A stretch of DNA of 64,000 bases from Solibacillus sp. FSL R7-0682 (GCF_038005985.1 NZ_JBBOUI010000001.1:511001-575000), one strand, 5' to 3'. Counted from the stretch's first letter, positions 27,952 through 36,581 are shown. A program made the numbers and translations. The notes: generated from the letters alone by a model not told the origin.

Positions 27952-28001
27952 TCTAAATGTTTCGATTTGTAAATATTAAGGAAATAATAATAAAGTCTAT
28001 A

Positions 28002-28027
28002 ATGCCTACTTGACTAATAGGAATTAT
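28002..28027 (+). promoter_or_regulatory. Possible CymR-type site before the cystine carrier gene
   Basis: ACTAATAGGAATTATG resembles the T-GGAATT core of operators used by the cysteine regulator CymR in Bacillus. This is weak evidence by eye, supported only by the neighbouring gene's function. Confidence 0.3.
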
Positions 28028-28067
28028 GAGGTAATATTAATGTACAATTTACTTAGGAGGAATTTGA

Positions 28068-29450
28068 ATGAGTTGGCTTGTTTTATTCAATGTTTTAGTA
28101 TTACTGGGCTTAATTGCTTTTTTATACTTTTTAAATACAAAGCAAGTAAAATTTTCTAATCGTGTTTTCATCGCTTTAGGTTTAGGAATTTTACTTGGGA
28201 TAGGGCTACAATTTTCATATGGGGTAGGCTCAGAGACAATTACGGAAACAGTGCCGTGGTATAACATTATCGGAACGGGTTATGTGAAGTTATTGCAAAT
28301 GATTGCAATGCCTTTAGTATTTATTTCGATATTGGCTGCCTTTACGAAAGTAACAATTGGTAAAAAATTTGGTAAATCTGCTGCTATTATTTTATCAGTC
28401 TTAATCGGTACTACGGCGGTTGCGGCAGGATTGGGGATTGCTGCTACTGTAGCATTTGATTTAGATGCATCACAAATTATGCAAGGGGATGCAGAAGTAG
28501 CCCGAGGAGAATCAATGGTTGAACGATCAGCAGAAGTAACCACTTTACCAGATCAAATTTTATCGATGTTCCCGGCAAATCCATTTGCTGACCTTACAGG
28601 TTCCCGTGCAACATCAACAATTGGTGTTGTAATATTTGCCGCATTTTTAGGTTTTAGTTATTTAACGCTTCGTCGTAAAGAGGAAGAAACTGCAACGAAT
28701 GTGAAAAAAGGTGTAGACGCACTTTACGGTCTTATTATGGGAGTTGTGCGTATCGTTTTACGTTTAACGCCATATGGGGTACTTGCAATTATGGCACGTA
28801 CAGTGGCAACAAGTGATTTTGGTGCAATTATGGATTTAGGTAAATTCGTATTAGCTTCATATGTTGCATTAATCTCGATGTTCTTATTACATTTAGTGAT
28901 TGTTGCTTTAACTGGTTTAAGCCCTGTCACATATGTGAAAAAAACAGCAGAGGCACTATTATTCGCTTTCACATCACGCTCTAGTGCGGGTACTTTACCA
29001 TTAAATATTCAAACACAAACAAAGCGTTTAGGTGTACCAGATGGTATCGCTAACTTTGCTGGATCATTTGGTTTATCAATTGGTCAAAACGGATGTGCCG
29101 GAGTTTATCCAGCGATGCTAGCTGTTATGATTGCTCCAACAGTAGGGATTAACCCACTATCACCAGGATTTATTGCTACGTTAATTTTAATTGTTGCCAT
29201 TAGTTCATTTGGGGTAGCTGGTGTTGGTGGTGGTGCAACGTTCGCAGCCATCATCGTATTATCTGCATTGGATTTACCAATTGCCCTTGCAGGTATATTA
29301 ATATCGGTTGAGCCATTAATCGATATGGGACGCACAGCATTGAATGTAAGTGGATCTATGGTTTCAGGTGTTGTTGCAAGTCGCGCAACAAATGAGCTAG
29401 ATACAGAGATTTACAATGAACCTGCGGATAAGGCTCCGTTAGTACAATAA
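28068..29450 (+). CDS. tcyP: L-cystine:cation symporter TcyP-like (DAACS family)
   Basis: Membrane carrier of 460 residues for L-cystine uptake. The dicarboxylate/amino acid:cation symporter fold is shown by YVKLLQMIAMPLVFISILAAFTKV, the SRSSAGTLPLNIQT serine-rich reentrant loop, the NFAGSFGLSIGQNGCAG motif and SVEPLIDMGRTALNVSGS. The N-terminal layout (LVLFNVLVLLGLIAFLYFL, then NRVFIALGLGILLGIGLQ) is that of B. subtilis TcyP. ATG 28068 follows AGGAGG. It is monocistronic with a strong terminator at 29451-29493. Confidence 0.92.
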   Translation: MSWLVLFNVLVLLGLIAFLYFLNTKQVKFSNRVFIALGLGILLGIGLQFSYGVGSETITETVPWYNIIGTGYVKLLQMIAMPLVFISILAAFTKVTIGKKFGKSAAIILSVLIGTTAVAAGLGIAATVAFDLDASQIMQGDAEVARGESMVERSAEVTTLPDQILSMFPANPFADLTGSRATSTIGVVIFAAFLGFSYLTLRRKEEETATNVKKGVDALYGLIMGVVRIVLRLTPYGVLAIMARTVATSDFGAIMDLGKFVLASYVALISMFLLHLVIVALTGLSPVTYVKKTAEALLFAFTSRSSAGTLPLNIQTQTKRLGVPDGIANFAGSFGLSIGQNGCAGVYPAMLAVMIAPTVGINPLSPGFIATLILIVAISSFGVAGVGGGATFAAIIVLSALDLPIALAGILISVEPLIDMGRTALNVSGSMVSGVVASRATNELDTEIYNEPADKAPLVQ

Positions 29451-29493
29451 AAAATAAGCTGTTGGAATAGTTTTAGTTCCAACAGCTTATTTT
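29451..29493. terminator. Bidirectional terminator after the cystine carrier
   Basis: Seventeen-base arms AAAATAAGCTGTTGGAA and TTCCAACAGCTTATTTT; shared with the convergent small gene whose stop overlaps it. Confidence 0.88.
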
Positions 29494-29731
29494 ATTGATT
29501 ATATTCATATTTACTACGCTGAAAGTAAGACGCTAGACCAAGGAGCCATAGCATTATGCCTATAAATATATAAAAGTAATATAGTGTTGCATAAGGTGCC
29601 ATGAAAATGGTGTATAGTGTATAAATACTTGCAACGGTAAAGCTACGCTTATACTGATACTTAATGCTAAAGAGTAGGGAAAAGAAAATGAATATTGCAC
29701 CGGTAAAAATTTTTAAATAAAAAAGTAACAT
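29492..29731 (-). CDS. Small membrane protein, unknown
   Basis: A 79-residue protein with two or three membrane helices (LKIFTGAIFIFFSLLFSIKY; the aromatic-rich middle FMAPYATLYYFYIFIGIMLWLLGL) and a short Lys/Tyr/Asn tail. No family was recognised. ATG 29731 has an AGGGGG site upstream and the gene has its own terminator, so it is probably real. It looks like a typical uncharacterised Bacillales membrane peptide. Confidence 0.75.
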   Translation of the reverse strand: MLLFYLKIFTGAIFIFFSLLFSIKYQYKRSFTVASIYTLYTIFMAPYATLYYFYIFIGIMLWLLGLASYFQRSKYEYNQ

Positions 29732-29867
29732 TAATATCCCCCTATAAAAAGTGTAACTAAAAAAGTTTATAATGAATTATATCATTTGAGTAATAAAATG
29801 GAAATTATTTCAATGTGCTACAGCTATACAGCTGAAAAGGGCGGAGTGGGCACATGATAGATTATAA

Positions 29868-29905
29868 AAAGCGACTCTTCTCAAAAAATATGAGAGAGTC
29901 GCTTT
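29868..29905 (-). terminator. Terminator of the fumarase gene
   Basis: AAAGCGACTCTTCTC and GAGAGAGTCGCTTT arms; on the minus strand the hairpin is followed by T residues. It lies 25 bases past the fumarase stop. Confidence 0.8.
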
Positions 29906-29929
29906 ACTCGTTTTATGTTATGAGAAATA

Positions 29930-31471
29930 TTAGAATACGCGCTCTGCGTGCAATGCTAATTTTTCTAAAGAAGATTTCTCAACATCAGCGTGTAATGAGT
30001 TCCCATGAGAGTCCATTGTTACAACTGCTGTGAAGTCTTTAACAGATAAGTGCCACATTGCTTCAGGAATACCGAATTCCATTAAGTCTACGCCGTCAAC
30101 TGACTTGATACAGTCTGCGTAGTACTGAGCAGCACCACCGATTGCGTTTAAGTAAACACCACCGTGTTCGTTTAATGCTTTTAATGTTTTTGGACCCATG
30201 CCGCCTTTACCCATGACCGCGCGAATACCGAATTTTTTCATGATATCACCTTGGTATGGCTCCTCACGAATTGAAGTTGTTGGACCAGCAGCTTTTACTA
30301 CCCAGTTGCCAGCTTCGTCTTTTGCCATTACTGGACCACAGTGATAGATGATTTGTCCATCTAAATCTACTGGAGCTTCTACACCTTCACCGATTAAATG
30401 ATGGTGGATTGCGTCACGACCAGTGTACATACGACCAGAGATTTTTACTACGTCCCCAACTTTTAATGAACGAATTTTTTCTTCTGTAATTGGAGCAACA
30501 AGCTCTACTACTTTGTTGTCATCGTTAGAAGCTGTTTTTTCTTCATCTTTGAACGTGATTTTTTCACCTTCTTGATAATGCCAGTTGATAATCTCACCAG
30601 TTTCTGGATTAATATCAATTGCCATACGACGGTATGCCCAGCAGTTGTACGCTACAGATACGAAGAATGACGCTGGTAAACGGTCCATTACCCCAATTTT
30701 ACAGCCTAGTAATGTTGCTTCACCACCGAAGCCCATTGTACCTACACCGAATGTATTTGATTTTTCAACGATGTATTGTTCTAATTTTGCTAAGTCTTCA
30801 ATTGGATTCACATCATCAACATGACGGAATAATTGTTCTTTTGCAAGATCATAACCAGCAGAGCGGTCACCACCGATACCGACACCGATGAAACCAGCTG
30901 AACAGCCTTGACCTTGTGCTTGCCATACAGAATGTAAAATACATTTACGGATACCGTCTAAGTCACGACCAGCACGGCCTAAACCTTCTAATTCTGTTGG
31001 TAAAGAATATTGGATGTTCTTATTTTCACAGCCGCCACCTTTAAGAATTAACTTAACTGTGATATAGTCGTTTTCCCACTGTTCAAACTTTACAACTGGA
31101 AGACCAGCGCCGATGTTTGTACCAGAGTTTTTACCAGTTAATGAATCAACAGAGTTTGGTCGTAATTTTGCGTCACCAGTTGCAGCTGCAATAGCTGATT
31201 GGATTGCTTTTTTAATTTCAATTTGGTTAACGCCAACTGGAGTATATACTTTGAATGTAGGTAGACCAGTATCTTGACAAATTGGAGATACGTTGTCTTC
31301 AGCCATTACGATATTTGTAGTAATAGTGTCTAGTGACATTGCTGCACGTGTACCAGCATTTTCTGCTTCTTTAGCAGCTTTAATTGCGCGACGAACGTCT
31401 TTTGGTAAGTTCGTAGAAGTTTCAGTTACTAAAGAATAAAGACTTTTTTCTAAAGTTTCTAAGTATGCCAT
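29930..31471 (-). CDS. fumA: Fumarate hydratase, class I (4Fe-4S)
   Basis: Iron-sulfur fumarase that interconverts fumarate and malate in the TCA cycle. The 513-residue protein fuses the alpha (about 1-290) and beta domains. The three cluster cysteines fit SPICQDTG (C65), GQGCSAGFIGVGIGGDR and EATLLGCKIG. The beta part has GRMYTGRDAIHH, with the catalytic-loop Asp/His, and GKGGMGPKTL. Start ATG 31471 is used; a GGGGG site precedes it on the minus strand. Class I enzymes are oxygen-sensitive, notable beside the peroxide/iron theme of the region. A cre-like site lies upstream. Confidence 0.95.
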   Translation of the reverse strand: MAYLETLEKSLYSLVTETSTNLPKDVRRAIKAAKEAENAGTRAAMSLDTITTNIVMAEDNVSPICQDTGLPTFKVYTPVGVNQIEIKKAIQSAIAAATGDAKLRPNSVDSLTGKNSGTNIGAGLPVVKFEQWENDYITVKLILKGGGCENKNIQYSLPTELEGLGRAGRDLDGIRKCILHSVWQAQGQGCSAGFIGVGIGGDRSAGYDLAKEQLFRHVDDVNPIEDLAKLEQYIVEKSNTFGVGTMGFGGEATLLGCKIGVMDRLPASFFVSVAYNCWAYRRMAIDINPETGEIINWHYQEGEKITFKDEEKTASNDDNKVVELVAPITEEKIRSLKVGDVVKISGRMYTGRDAIHHHLIGEGVEAPVDLDGQIIYHCGPVMAKDEAGNWVVKAAGPTTSIREEPYQGDIMKKFGIRAVMGKGGMGPKTLKALNEHGGVYLNAIGGAAQYYADCIKSVDGVDLMEFGIPEAMWHLSVKDFTAVVTMDSHGNSLHADVEKSSLEKLALHAERVF

Positions 31472-31616
31472 TCTATTTTTCCCCCCAGAAAAATACTGTG
31501 TTTTTTTCGTCGATAAGGTGTAATCGACATAAGTAAGAACTTCAACTACTCAACTAAGTAAGCGTTGTGTCTTTCTAAAATCCATCTTACATTATAACTC
31601 TTTTAATTTAGAAAAA

Positions 31617-31632
31617 AAAGAGCGCTTACATC
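31617..31632 (-). promoter_or_regulatory. cre-like site upstream of fumarase
   Basis: On the minus strand TGATGTAAGCGCTCTT contains TGTAAGCGCT, the core of the CcpA element, with a poor 3' half. A TTATAAT -10-like sequence lies 20-30 bases downstream, towards the gene. Confidence 0.4.
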
Positions 31633-31728
31633 AATCCGAATCGAAATACATAAAATAAAGACTTTTTATAGAAAAAGCTGTAAAAAGAATGAAAAAAGCA
31701 ATGTTCAATAAAACATTGCTTTTGTAAT

Positions 31729-31917
31729 TTATTCAATTTCTTCACGTGATTGGAATTGTTCCAATTTTTGCTCTAAATCGTCCATCATTTTAATTAAGTT
31801 ATCGATATCTTCTAATTCTGTCGTTTCTGGATCGATTGCGTCTAATACCTCAAGGAAGATTTCTAAACGTTCTTTTAAATACATTACTTGTTGTTCTTTG
31901 TCTGTAATTAGATTCAT
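31729..31917 (-). CDS. SE1561-like small acidic protein
   Basis: A 62-residue, highly acidic, helical protein: KEQQVMYLKERLEIFLEVLD followed by AIDPETTELEDIDNLIKMMDDLEQKLEQF. This pattern is recalled from the SE1561 family of small Firmicute proteins of unknown function; the family name is from memory. It is predicted to form a coiled-coil hairpin. It lies upstream of fumarase on the same strand with its own ribosome site (AGGGAGG). Confidence 0.75.
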   Translation of the reverse strand: MNLITDKEQQVMYLKERLEIFLEVLDAIDPETTELEDIDNLIKMMDDLEQKLEQFQSREEIE

Positions 31918-32206
31918 AATATGCCATTTTTCGGGCTAAAAAATGGATGTCCCTCCTTTGTGGTTTACATGCCTTCATTATACTATGATTTCAGGAAAAA
32001 GTTAATGGCGAACTTGTTGGATGAGTGTAACTTCAATTATTGGGCAATCGTCATGCGGAATGTTGTCAAATAGGTAAGTATTTTGTCGCTTTTCCAATTT
32101 TAAAGAATAATTAGCGCCTATTAATTATTTTAAAATTCTGTATATTTTTAATATTTACATTATTGAAGCCGTATGGTAAAGTAATACTCAATAACAAGTA
32201 AGGGGG

Positions 32207-32311
32207 ATGGTCGGAAAAACAATGGATTGGCAAACGAAAGAAAGGAGGAAGTTTAAACGTTTTCGGCGAATTTGCCGAGATAGTAGTTTATTCAAATCGA
32301 AATGGAATTAA
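32207..32311 (+). CDS. Possible 34-residue very basic leader peptide
   Basis: ATG 32207 to TAA 32309-32311, with an internal ATG 32222 (29 residues). The product is MVGKTMDWQTKERRKFKRFR then RICRDSSLFKSKWN, with about a third basic residues. The G-rich stretch right before the first ATG is too close for an ideal ribosome site, so translation is uncertain. Its place just before a terminator and a drug-exporter-like gene suggests a leader peptide for ribosome-controlled attenuation. The alternative is a chance frame. Confidence 0.3.
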   Translation: MVGKTMDWQTKERRKFKRFRRICRDSSLFKSKWN

Positions 32312-32323
32312 GCGAAATTTGAT

Positions 32324-32364
32324 ACCCTAGTTAACTTTTATAAATAAAGTTAGCTAGGGTTTTT
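32324..32364 (+). terminator. Terminator ending the leader
   Basis: Arms ACCCTAGTTAACTTT and AAAGTTAGCTAGGGT (one mismatch) with five T. It precedes the MFS ribosome binding site by about 65 bases. Confidence 0.85.
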
Positions 32365-32440
32365 GTATTTGCAAAAAATTCACCAAAGATAAAGTGGGCT
32401 ATGATACGATATGGTACGGAAATTAAAAAGGAGATTATTT

Positions 32441-33601
32441 ATGAGTTACAATCAACGCAGATTCCTTATATTAGTTATTATCGTATCTATTTCAGGTTTT
32501 TCACAAGGAATGTTATTACCACTAATTTCGGTCATTTTTGAAGGGGACGGTGTATCTTCTACGTTGAATGGCTTAAACGCTACAGGTCTTTATATAGGAA
32601 CTTTACTGATTTCGCCATTTATTGAGCAGCCCCTTCGTAAATATGGTTACAAACCAATTATTGTTGTTGGTGGGGCTATCGTATTCCTTTCGTTATTTTT
32701 ATTCCCATTTTGGAAGAGTGTTATGTTTTGGTTTGTATTACGTATGTTAATTGGAATTGGTGATCATGCCTTACATTTTTCTACGCAAACGTGGATTACT
32801 TCAACAACGCCAACTCATAAATTAGGGAGAAGTATGTCGATTTATGGAATGTCATTCGGCTTAGGTTTCGCGGCTGGTCCGTTATTTGTTCCACTTGTAA
32901 AAATTTCTGAAAGCTTACCGTTTATCGTATCTTCTGTATTATGTCTAGTAGCATGGTCACTTGTTTTCTTTGTGAAAAATGAAAAACCGGAAGCGCTAGT
33001 CGGTGATGCAAACGAAACAGGATTTACACGTTATAATCTTGCAATAAAATATGGATGGGTTGCATTTTTACCTCCATTTGTTTATGGCTTTTTAGAATCG
33101 TCATTAAATGCACTTTTCCCGGTGTATGCTCTACGAAAAGAGTTTGATTTAGAATTTGTTTCAATTATTTTAGCAGCCTTTTCGATTGGAGCGATAACAA
33201 TGCAATTTCCTCTCGGCGCATTAGGAGATAAAATCGGGCGCAGGAAAGTTATAATTGCAGGTTTAGTTGGAGGCAGTATTTTATTTTTCATTGGAAATTT
33301 GGTAGAGTCTTCACAAATCCTTGTCGCATTGATTTTCTTAATTGCAGGGATGAGTGTTGGTTCAATGTTTTCGTTAGGGATTACATATATGACTGATTTA
33401 ACTCCAAAAGAATTGCTACCAACAGGCAATTTATTATGTGGGATTTTCTTTAGTTTAGGAAGTTTGAGTGGTCCATTTTTAGGGGGGCTTTATTTACAAA
33501 AGTTCCCGCAGGATGGTTTTTTGATTTTAGTATCAAGCATGTTACTGGCTGTTGGGGGAATTGTAGTGCTGTTTGGAAAAAGAGCAAAAGTGACAGTATA
33601 A
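32441..33601 (+). CDS. MFS transporter, drug-exporter-like
   Basis: Twelve-helix major facilitator protein of 386 residues, start ATG 32441 with AAAAGGAG upstream; the upstream in-frame ATG 32411 lacks a site. Helices alternate with the MFS motif A-like loop GALGDKIGRRKVIIAGL between helices 8 and 9 and GIGDHALHFSTQTWITSTTP in the first half. Substrate unknown; the size and layout resemble export-type MFS carriers of Bacillales. It lies behind the unexplained leader, whose terminator could set its expression. Confidence 0.88.
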   Translation: MSYNQRRFLILVIIVSISGFSQGMLLPLISVIFEGDGVSSTLNGLNATGLYIGTLLISPFIEQPLRKYGYKPIIVVGGAIVFLSLFLFPFWKSVMFWFVLRMLIGIGDHALHFSTQTWITSTTPTHKLGRSMSIYGMSFGLGFAAGPLFVPLVKISESLPFIVSSVLCLVAWSLVFFVKNEKPEALVGDANETGFTRYNLAIKYGWVAFLPPFVYGFLESSLNALFPVYALRKEFDLEFVSIILAAFSIGAITMQFPLGALGDKIGRRKVIIAGLVGGSILFFIGNLVESSQILVALIFLIAGMSVGSMFSLGITYMTDLTPKELLPTGNLLCGIFFSLGSLSGPFLGGLYLQKFPQDGFLILVSSMLLAVGGIVVLFGKRAKVTV

Positions 33602-33636
33602 AGTAAGAAAGACCACTTAAGTAAATTCGGAATAGC

Positions 33637-33675
33637 AAAAAGCAGATGTTCTCTTAAATGGAACGTCTGCTTTTT
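33637..33675. terminator. Bidirectional terminator after the MFS gene
   Basis: AAAAAGCAGATGTTC and GAACGTCTGCTTTTT arms with one mismatch; the right part overlaps the end of the convergent small gene. Confidence 0.85.
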
Positions 33676-33890
33676 ACCGTGAAGAAAATGATAGCTGTAA
33701 GAATCATCGCTAAAATTATGTAAATAAATACATTTAAGTAGTTTACGCCACCAAAGGTAACTGCGGCTTGTAAAGAGCTTGCGGAAGTAGTCACATCGCT
33801 TGAACTACTTGTAAAAATCAGCCCAGAAAGCCATTGGATTCCTAAGTAAGAAAGTATGAATGTTACAGCGATTAATAGAAAATTTTTCAT
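33654..33890 (-). CDS. Small two-helix membrane protein, unknown
   Basis: A 78-residue protein: an N-terminal helix or signal anchor (NFLLIAVTFILSYLGIQWLSG), a Ser/Thr-rich outside loop (TSSSSDVTTSASSLQAAVTF) and a second helix (LNVFIYIILAMILTAIIFF) with a basic end. No family recognised. ATG 33890 has TAGGAGGT at 7 bases, a strong site that supports reality. It is separate from the dehydrogenase gene upstream. Confidence 0.8.
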   Translation of the reverse strand: MKNFLLIAVTFILSYLGIQWLSGLIFTSSSSDVTTSASSLQAAVTFGGVNYLNVFIYIILAMILTAIIFFTVKSRRSI

Positions 33891-33972
33891 GATTAATACC
33901 TCCTACAGTTCTATATTACACGAAAATGGAAAAAGTGACGAACCGAATAGGACGATTCGTCACTTAAATTTT

Positions 33973-35025
33973 TTATTTTGAAGAGACCAAAATTTTAATT
34001 TGATCCTTATCGTTTACTAATGTTTCGAAGCCCTCTGTAACAACTTCATCAAGTGTGATACGTTTAGTTACAAGTTTGTCAGCAGGGAAGTAGCCTTGTG
34101 TCATTAAGTGCATAACAGCTGGGAAAATATCACGATATGCGATAATACCTTTTACGCTACGCTCTGATAAGACAATGTTGTTAGGCTGAATCGATGCTTC
34201 ATTTTCCCAGATAGAAACAATGATTGTTTCGCCTTCAAACGAAGTTGAATCAATTGCTTGTTTTAATACAATAGGCACACCTGTTACTTCAAAGGCTACA
34301 TCTGCGCCTCCATTTGTTAACTGTTGGATACGAGCGACAACATCTTCTTCAGCGGGATTGATTACTGCAGTGGCCCCGAGTTCTAACGCTTTTGCCCCAC
34401 GCTCTTTAGATAGCTCTACAGCATAAATTTCAGAGGCACCCGCTACTTTTAACGCTTCGATAACTAATAAACCAATCGGACCAACCCCGAATACAACAGC
34501 TTTGTCACCAGCCTTTAATTTACTTAAGCGTACAGAGTGCAAGGCTACTGCTGCTGGCTCTACTAGAGCACCTTGCTCTAATGTTAGACCTTCTGGCATT
34601 TTATGTACCCAGCGCTCATCAACTACTGTAAATTCTGAGAAGCCACCACCACCTCCCGATAGTCCATGGAAGCCTAAATGCTTACAAATATTATATTTTC
34701 CTTTTTTGCATGCTCTACATTCACCACATGCAAGAATTGGTTCGACAACAACTTTATCTCCAATGTGCACGGATGTAACACCTTCACCAATTTCTACAAC
34801 TGTACCTGAAAACTCGTGTCCCATTACGATAGGAGCAACATCTTTACTTACTGGGTGTGGTGCATGGACTGGAACAAATATTGGTCCAGCAATATATTCA
34901 TGAAGGTCACTACCACAAATCCCTGTCCATGCGACCTCGATTTTTACGCGACCAGCTGTTACTTGTGGTTCTTTAATTTGTTCTACACGAATGTCTTTTG
35001 CCTTATACCAACGAGCTGCTTTCAT
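33973..35025 (-). CDS. bdhA: (R,R)-2,3-butanediol dehydrogenase / Zn-dependent alcohol dehydrogenase
   Basis: NAD-linked zinc dehydrogenase of 350 residues acting on acetoin/2,3-butanediol in its closest known relatives. Catalytic zinc ligands are C in TGICGSDLHEY, His-Glu in GHEFSG, and Glu in LEQGALVEPAAVA. Structural zinc cysteines are in CGECRACKKGKYNIC. The Rossmann motif is VFGVGPIGLL. ATG 35025 has TTGGAGTG upstream; an in-frame GTG lies 9 bases earlier. A perfect inverted repeat at 35047-35070 lies just upstream. Confidence 0.9.
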   Translation of the reverse strand: MKAARWYKAKDIRVEQIKEPQVTAGRVKIEVAWTGICGSDLHEYIAGPIFVPVHAPHPVSKDVAPIVMGHEFSGTVVEIGEGVTSVHIGDKVVVEPILACGECRACKKGKYNICKHLGFHGLSGGGGGFSEFTVVDERWVHKMPEGLTLEQGALVEPAAVALHSVRLSKLKAGDKAVVFGVGPIGLLVIEALKVAGASEIYAVELSKERGAKALELGATAVINPAEEDVVARIQQLTNGGADVAFEVTGVPIVLKQAIDSTSFEGETIIVSIWENEASIQPNNIVLSERSVKGIIAYRDIFPAVMHLMTQGYFPADKLVTKRITLDEVVTEGFETLVNDKDQIKILVSSK

Positions 35026-35046
35026 TTGTATCACTCCAAATAAGTT

Positions 35047-35070
35047 AGTAACTACAGTGTAGTAGTTACT
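35047..35070. promoter_or_regulatory. Operator-like inverted repeat upstream of bdhA
   Basis: AGTAACTAC and GTAGTTACT arms (9 bases, perfect) around a 6-base centre. No T run, so not a terminator. It sits about 22 bases before the bdhA start and may bind an unknown regulator. Confidence 0.5.
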
Positions 35071-35189
35071 TTTATTCTATCTTATTTAAATGAATTATTT
35101 ATTGAAGATAATGTAAAATAAACATTAACGATTTTATGAACTATTTCAATAAATATTGCATTTTTTAACAGTATACGCTTCCAACATAT

Positions 35190-36581
35190 TTATATAATAA
35201 TCATCGCGACAATTGTCGTAACAATTAATCCAATAACAACGGGGACAAGATTTCTACGAGCAAGTTCGAATGGACTAACATTACAAATAGCAGCTGCTGG
35301 AATGAGTGCCCATGGAATAAGTGTACCTCCACCAACCCAGATGGCAGCAATTTGACCAAGTGCAGTTAATGTTGCTGTGCCTTCTCCAATAGCTGAACCA
35401 AATAAATTACCGATTGAGCCGACTAATGAAATACCTGAAAAACCAGAGCCATCGAGCCCTGTAATAGCGCCAACACCTGTTAGTGTCAAAACGGCAATTT
35501 CTGTAGTTAATGGTACTAAGGCAGCGAGTGCAACGCCAAGGTCATTGACGATTCCGTGAGAAGTATCAGGTAGGTGGTTACCTATAATTGTGAGGAAGCC
35601 TGAATCGCCTAAATAGAAAAATGCTGCAATTGGTATTACGGGTCCGAACACTTTAAAACCAAACTGGAAGCCTTTAATAAAATAGTTAGTTGATTGTTCA
35701 AGGCCCTTCTTTTTATAGGCAACAATGCAAAGCAGAAGTAAAATAAATACCGATGTTCCACCTATTAAAGCTGTTGCGTCTCCACCTTGAAGGTCGAAGA
35801 GTGTCATTGCCACGACGTCTAATAAGAAGGCAACTGGAATTAACAGGGCAAAGATTTTTTTCTGTCCCGTTGACAATAAATTTTCTGTCTCTTCTTGATC
35901 AATGCCATTATCATACGTTCCGACCAACGCTAATTTACCTTGCTTCATATCTCGTTTTAAGAAGAAAAAGGCGACAATTGTTGTTACAACGCCCATTGTA
36001 ATGACAAGCGGTATGCTAGCTGTTACTACATCACTTACCGGAATTCCTGCAGCATCTGCTGTCAGTTTCGGTGCCCCTTGAATAACAAAATCACTTGATA
36101 AAGCAATTCCATGACCAAATAAGTTCATTGCCATCGCCACCCCAAGCGCGGGTAGTCCAGCGCGTATTGCAACTGGTAATAAAACTGCTCCTAGTAGTGC
36201 AACAGCTGGTGATGGCCAGAAAAACCAAGAAATGACCATCATTAATAGCCCAATGGTCCAAAAACCGAGTGAAGGATTTTTAATAATTTTAGTAAAAGGT
36301 GCAATCATTACTTCATTAATACCCGTTTTAGTTAGTACACGGCTCATCGCAACGATAATGGAAATGATTAAAATGGTAGATAAAAGTTCGGTAATAGCAT
36401 AAATAAAGCTATTAAAGACGCCACTAATCGAAGCAGTAAGGTTTCCTGTTGCAACAAAAGAAAGGACGAAAATCCCCAAAATACTAATTATTGTTGTATC
36501 GAGACGCCTTACCATAAAGATAATAATGAGTACGATAAATGCAACATATATCCAATGGAGCGCGGTTAATTCGATTCCCAT
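35190..36581 (-). CDS. Twelve-helix permease, IT-superfamily-like, unassigned
   Basis: A 463-residue very hydrophobic protein with about 12 helices. Conserved-looking pieces include LLSTILIISIIVAMSRVLTKTG, WFFWPSPAVALLGAVLLPVAI, the loop NLFGHGIALSSDFVIQGAPK, and in the second half GEGTATLTALGQIAAIWVGGG. The two-half repeat with Gly/Ser/Pro-rich reentrant loops resembles organic-anion carriers (DcuC/GntP-like, ion-transporter superfamily). The exact family was not recognised. ATG 36581 with AAAGAGGT upstream. It may share a physiological role with bdhA downstream, but they have a 165-base gap. Confidence 0.7.
   Translation of the reverse strand: MGIELTALHWIYVAFIVLIIIFMVRRLDTTIISILGIFVLSFVATGNLTASISGVFNSFIYAITELLSTILIISIIVAMSRVLTKTGINEVMIAPFTKIIKNPSLGFWTIGLLMMVISWFFWPSPAVALLGAVLLPVAIRAGLPALGVAMAMNLFGHGIALSSDFVIQGAPKLTADAAGIPVSDVVTASIPLVITMGVVTTIVAFFFLKRDMKQGKLALVGTYDNGIDQEETENLLSTGQKKIFALLIPVAFLLDVVAMTLFDLQGGDATALIGGTSVFILLLLCIVAYKKKGLEQSTNYFIKGFQFGFKVFGPVIPIAAFFYLGDSGFLTIIGNHLPDTSHGIVNDLGVALAALVPLTTEIAVLTLTGVGAITGLDGSGFSGISLVGSIGNLFGSAIGEGTATLTALGQIAAIWVGGGTLIPWALIPAAAICNVSPFELARRNLVPVVIGLIVTTIVAMIII

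Larger units (their letters stand above)
32190..32364 (+). ncRNA. Candidate attenuated leader or small RNA before the MFS gene
   Basis: The segment has AAGGGGGATGG at its start, an unused perfect AAAGGAGG at 32240-32247, a TCGGC/GCCGA hairpin at 32263-32278 and ends in a 15-base intrinsic terminator. It does not match the riboswitch classes I can recall (TPP, SAM, yybP-ykoY and fluoride were considered). It could be a transcription attenuator for the exporter gene or an independent small RNA. Confidence 0.45.
31918..32440. other. 523-base intergenic region with a terminated leader before an MFS gene
   Basis: No conventional long gene. The left part (to about 32150) is AT-rich without clear signals apart from the 5' end of the minus-strand small gene. 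A promoter-like TTACAT-16-TAAAGT is near 32155-32182. From about 32190 to 32364 there is a G-rich start, a possible 34-codon basic frame, a small hairpin and a strong terminator. The MFS gene starts 77 bases after that terminator. Confidence 0.6.

Noticed and set aside
29854..30100. Plus-strand frame starting ATG 29854, antisense to the fumarase end
   Set aside because: It passes through the fumarase terminator stem and the fumarase 3' end; no good ribosome site; an antisense shadow.
32190..32364. Fluoride or yybP-ykoY riboswitch before the MFS gene
   Set aside because: GGGGGATGG recalls the 5' motif of these classes, but the expected pairing partner and second conserved block are absent.
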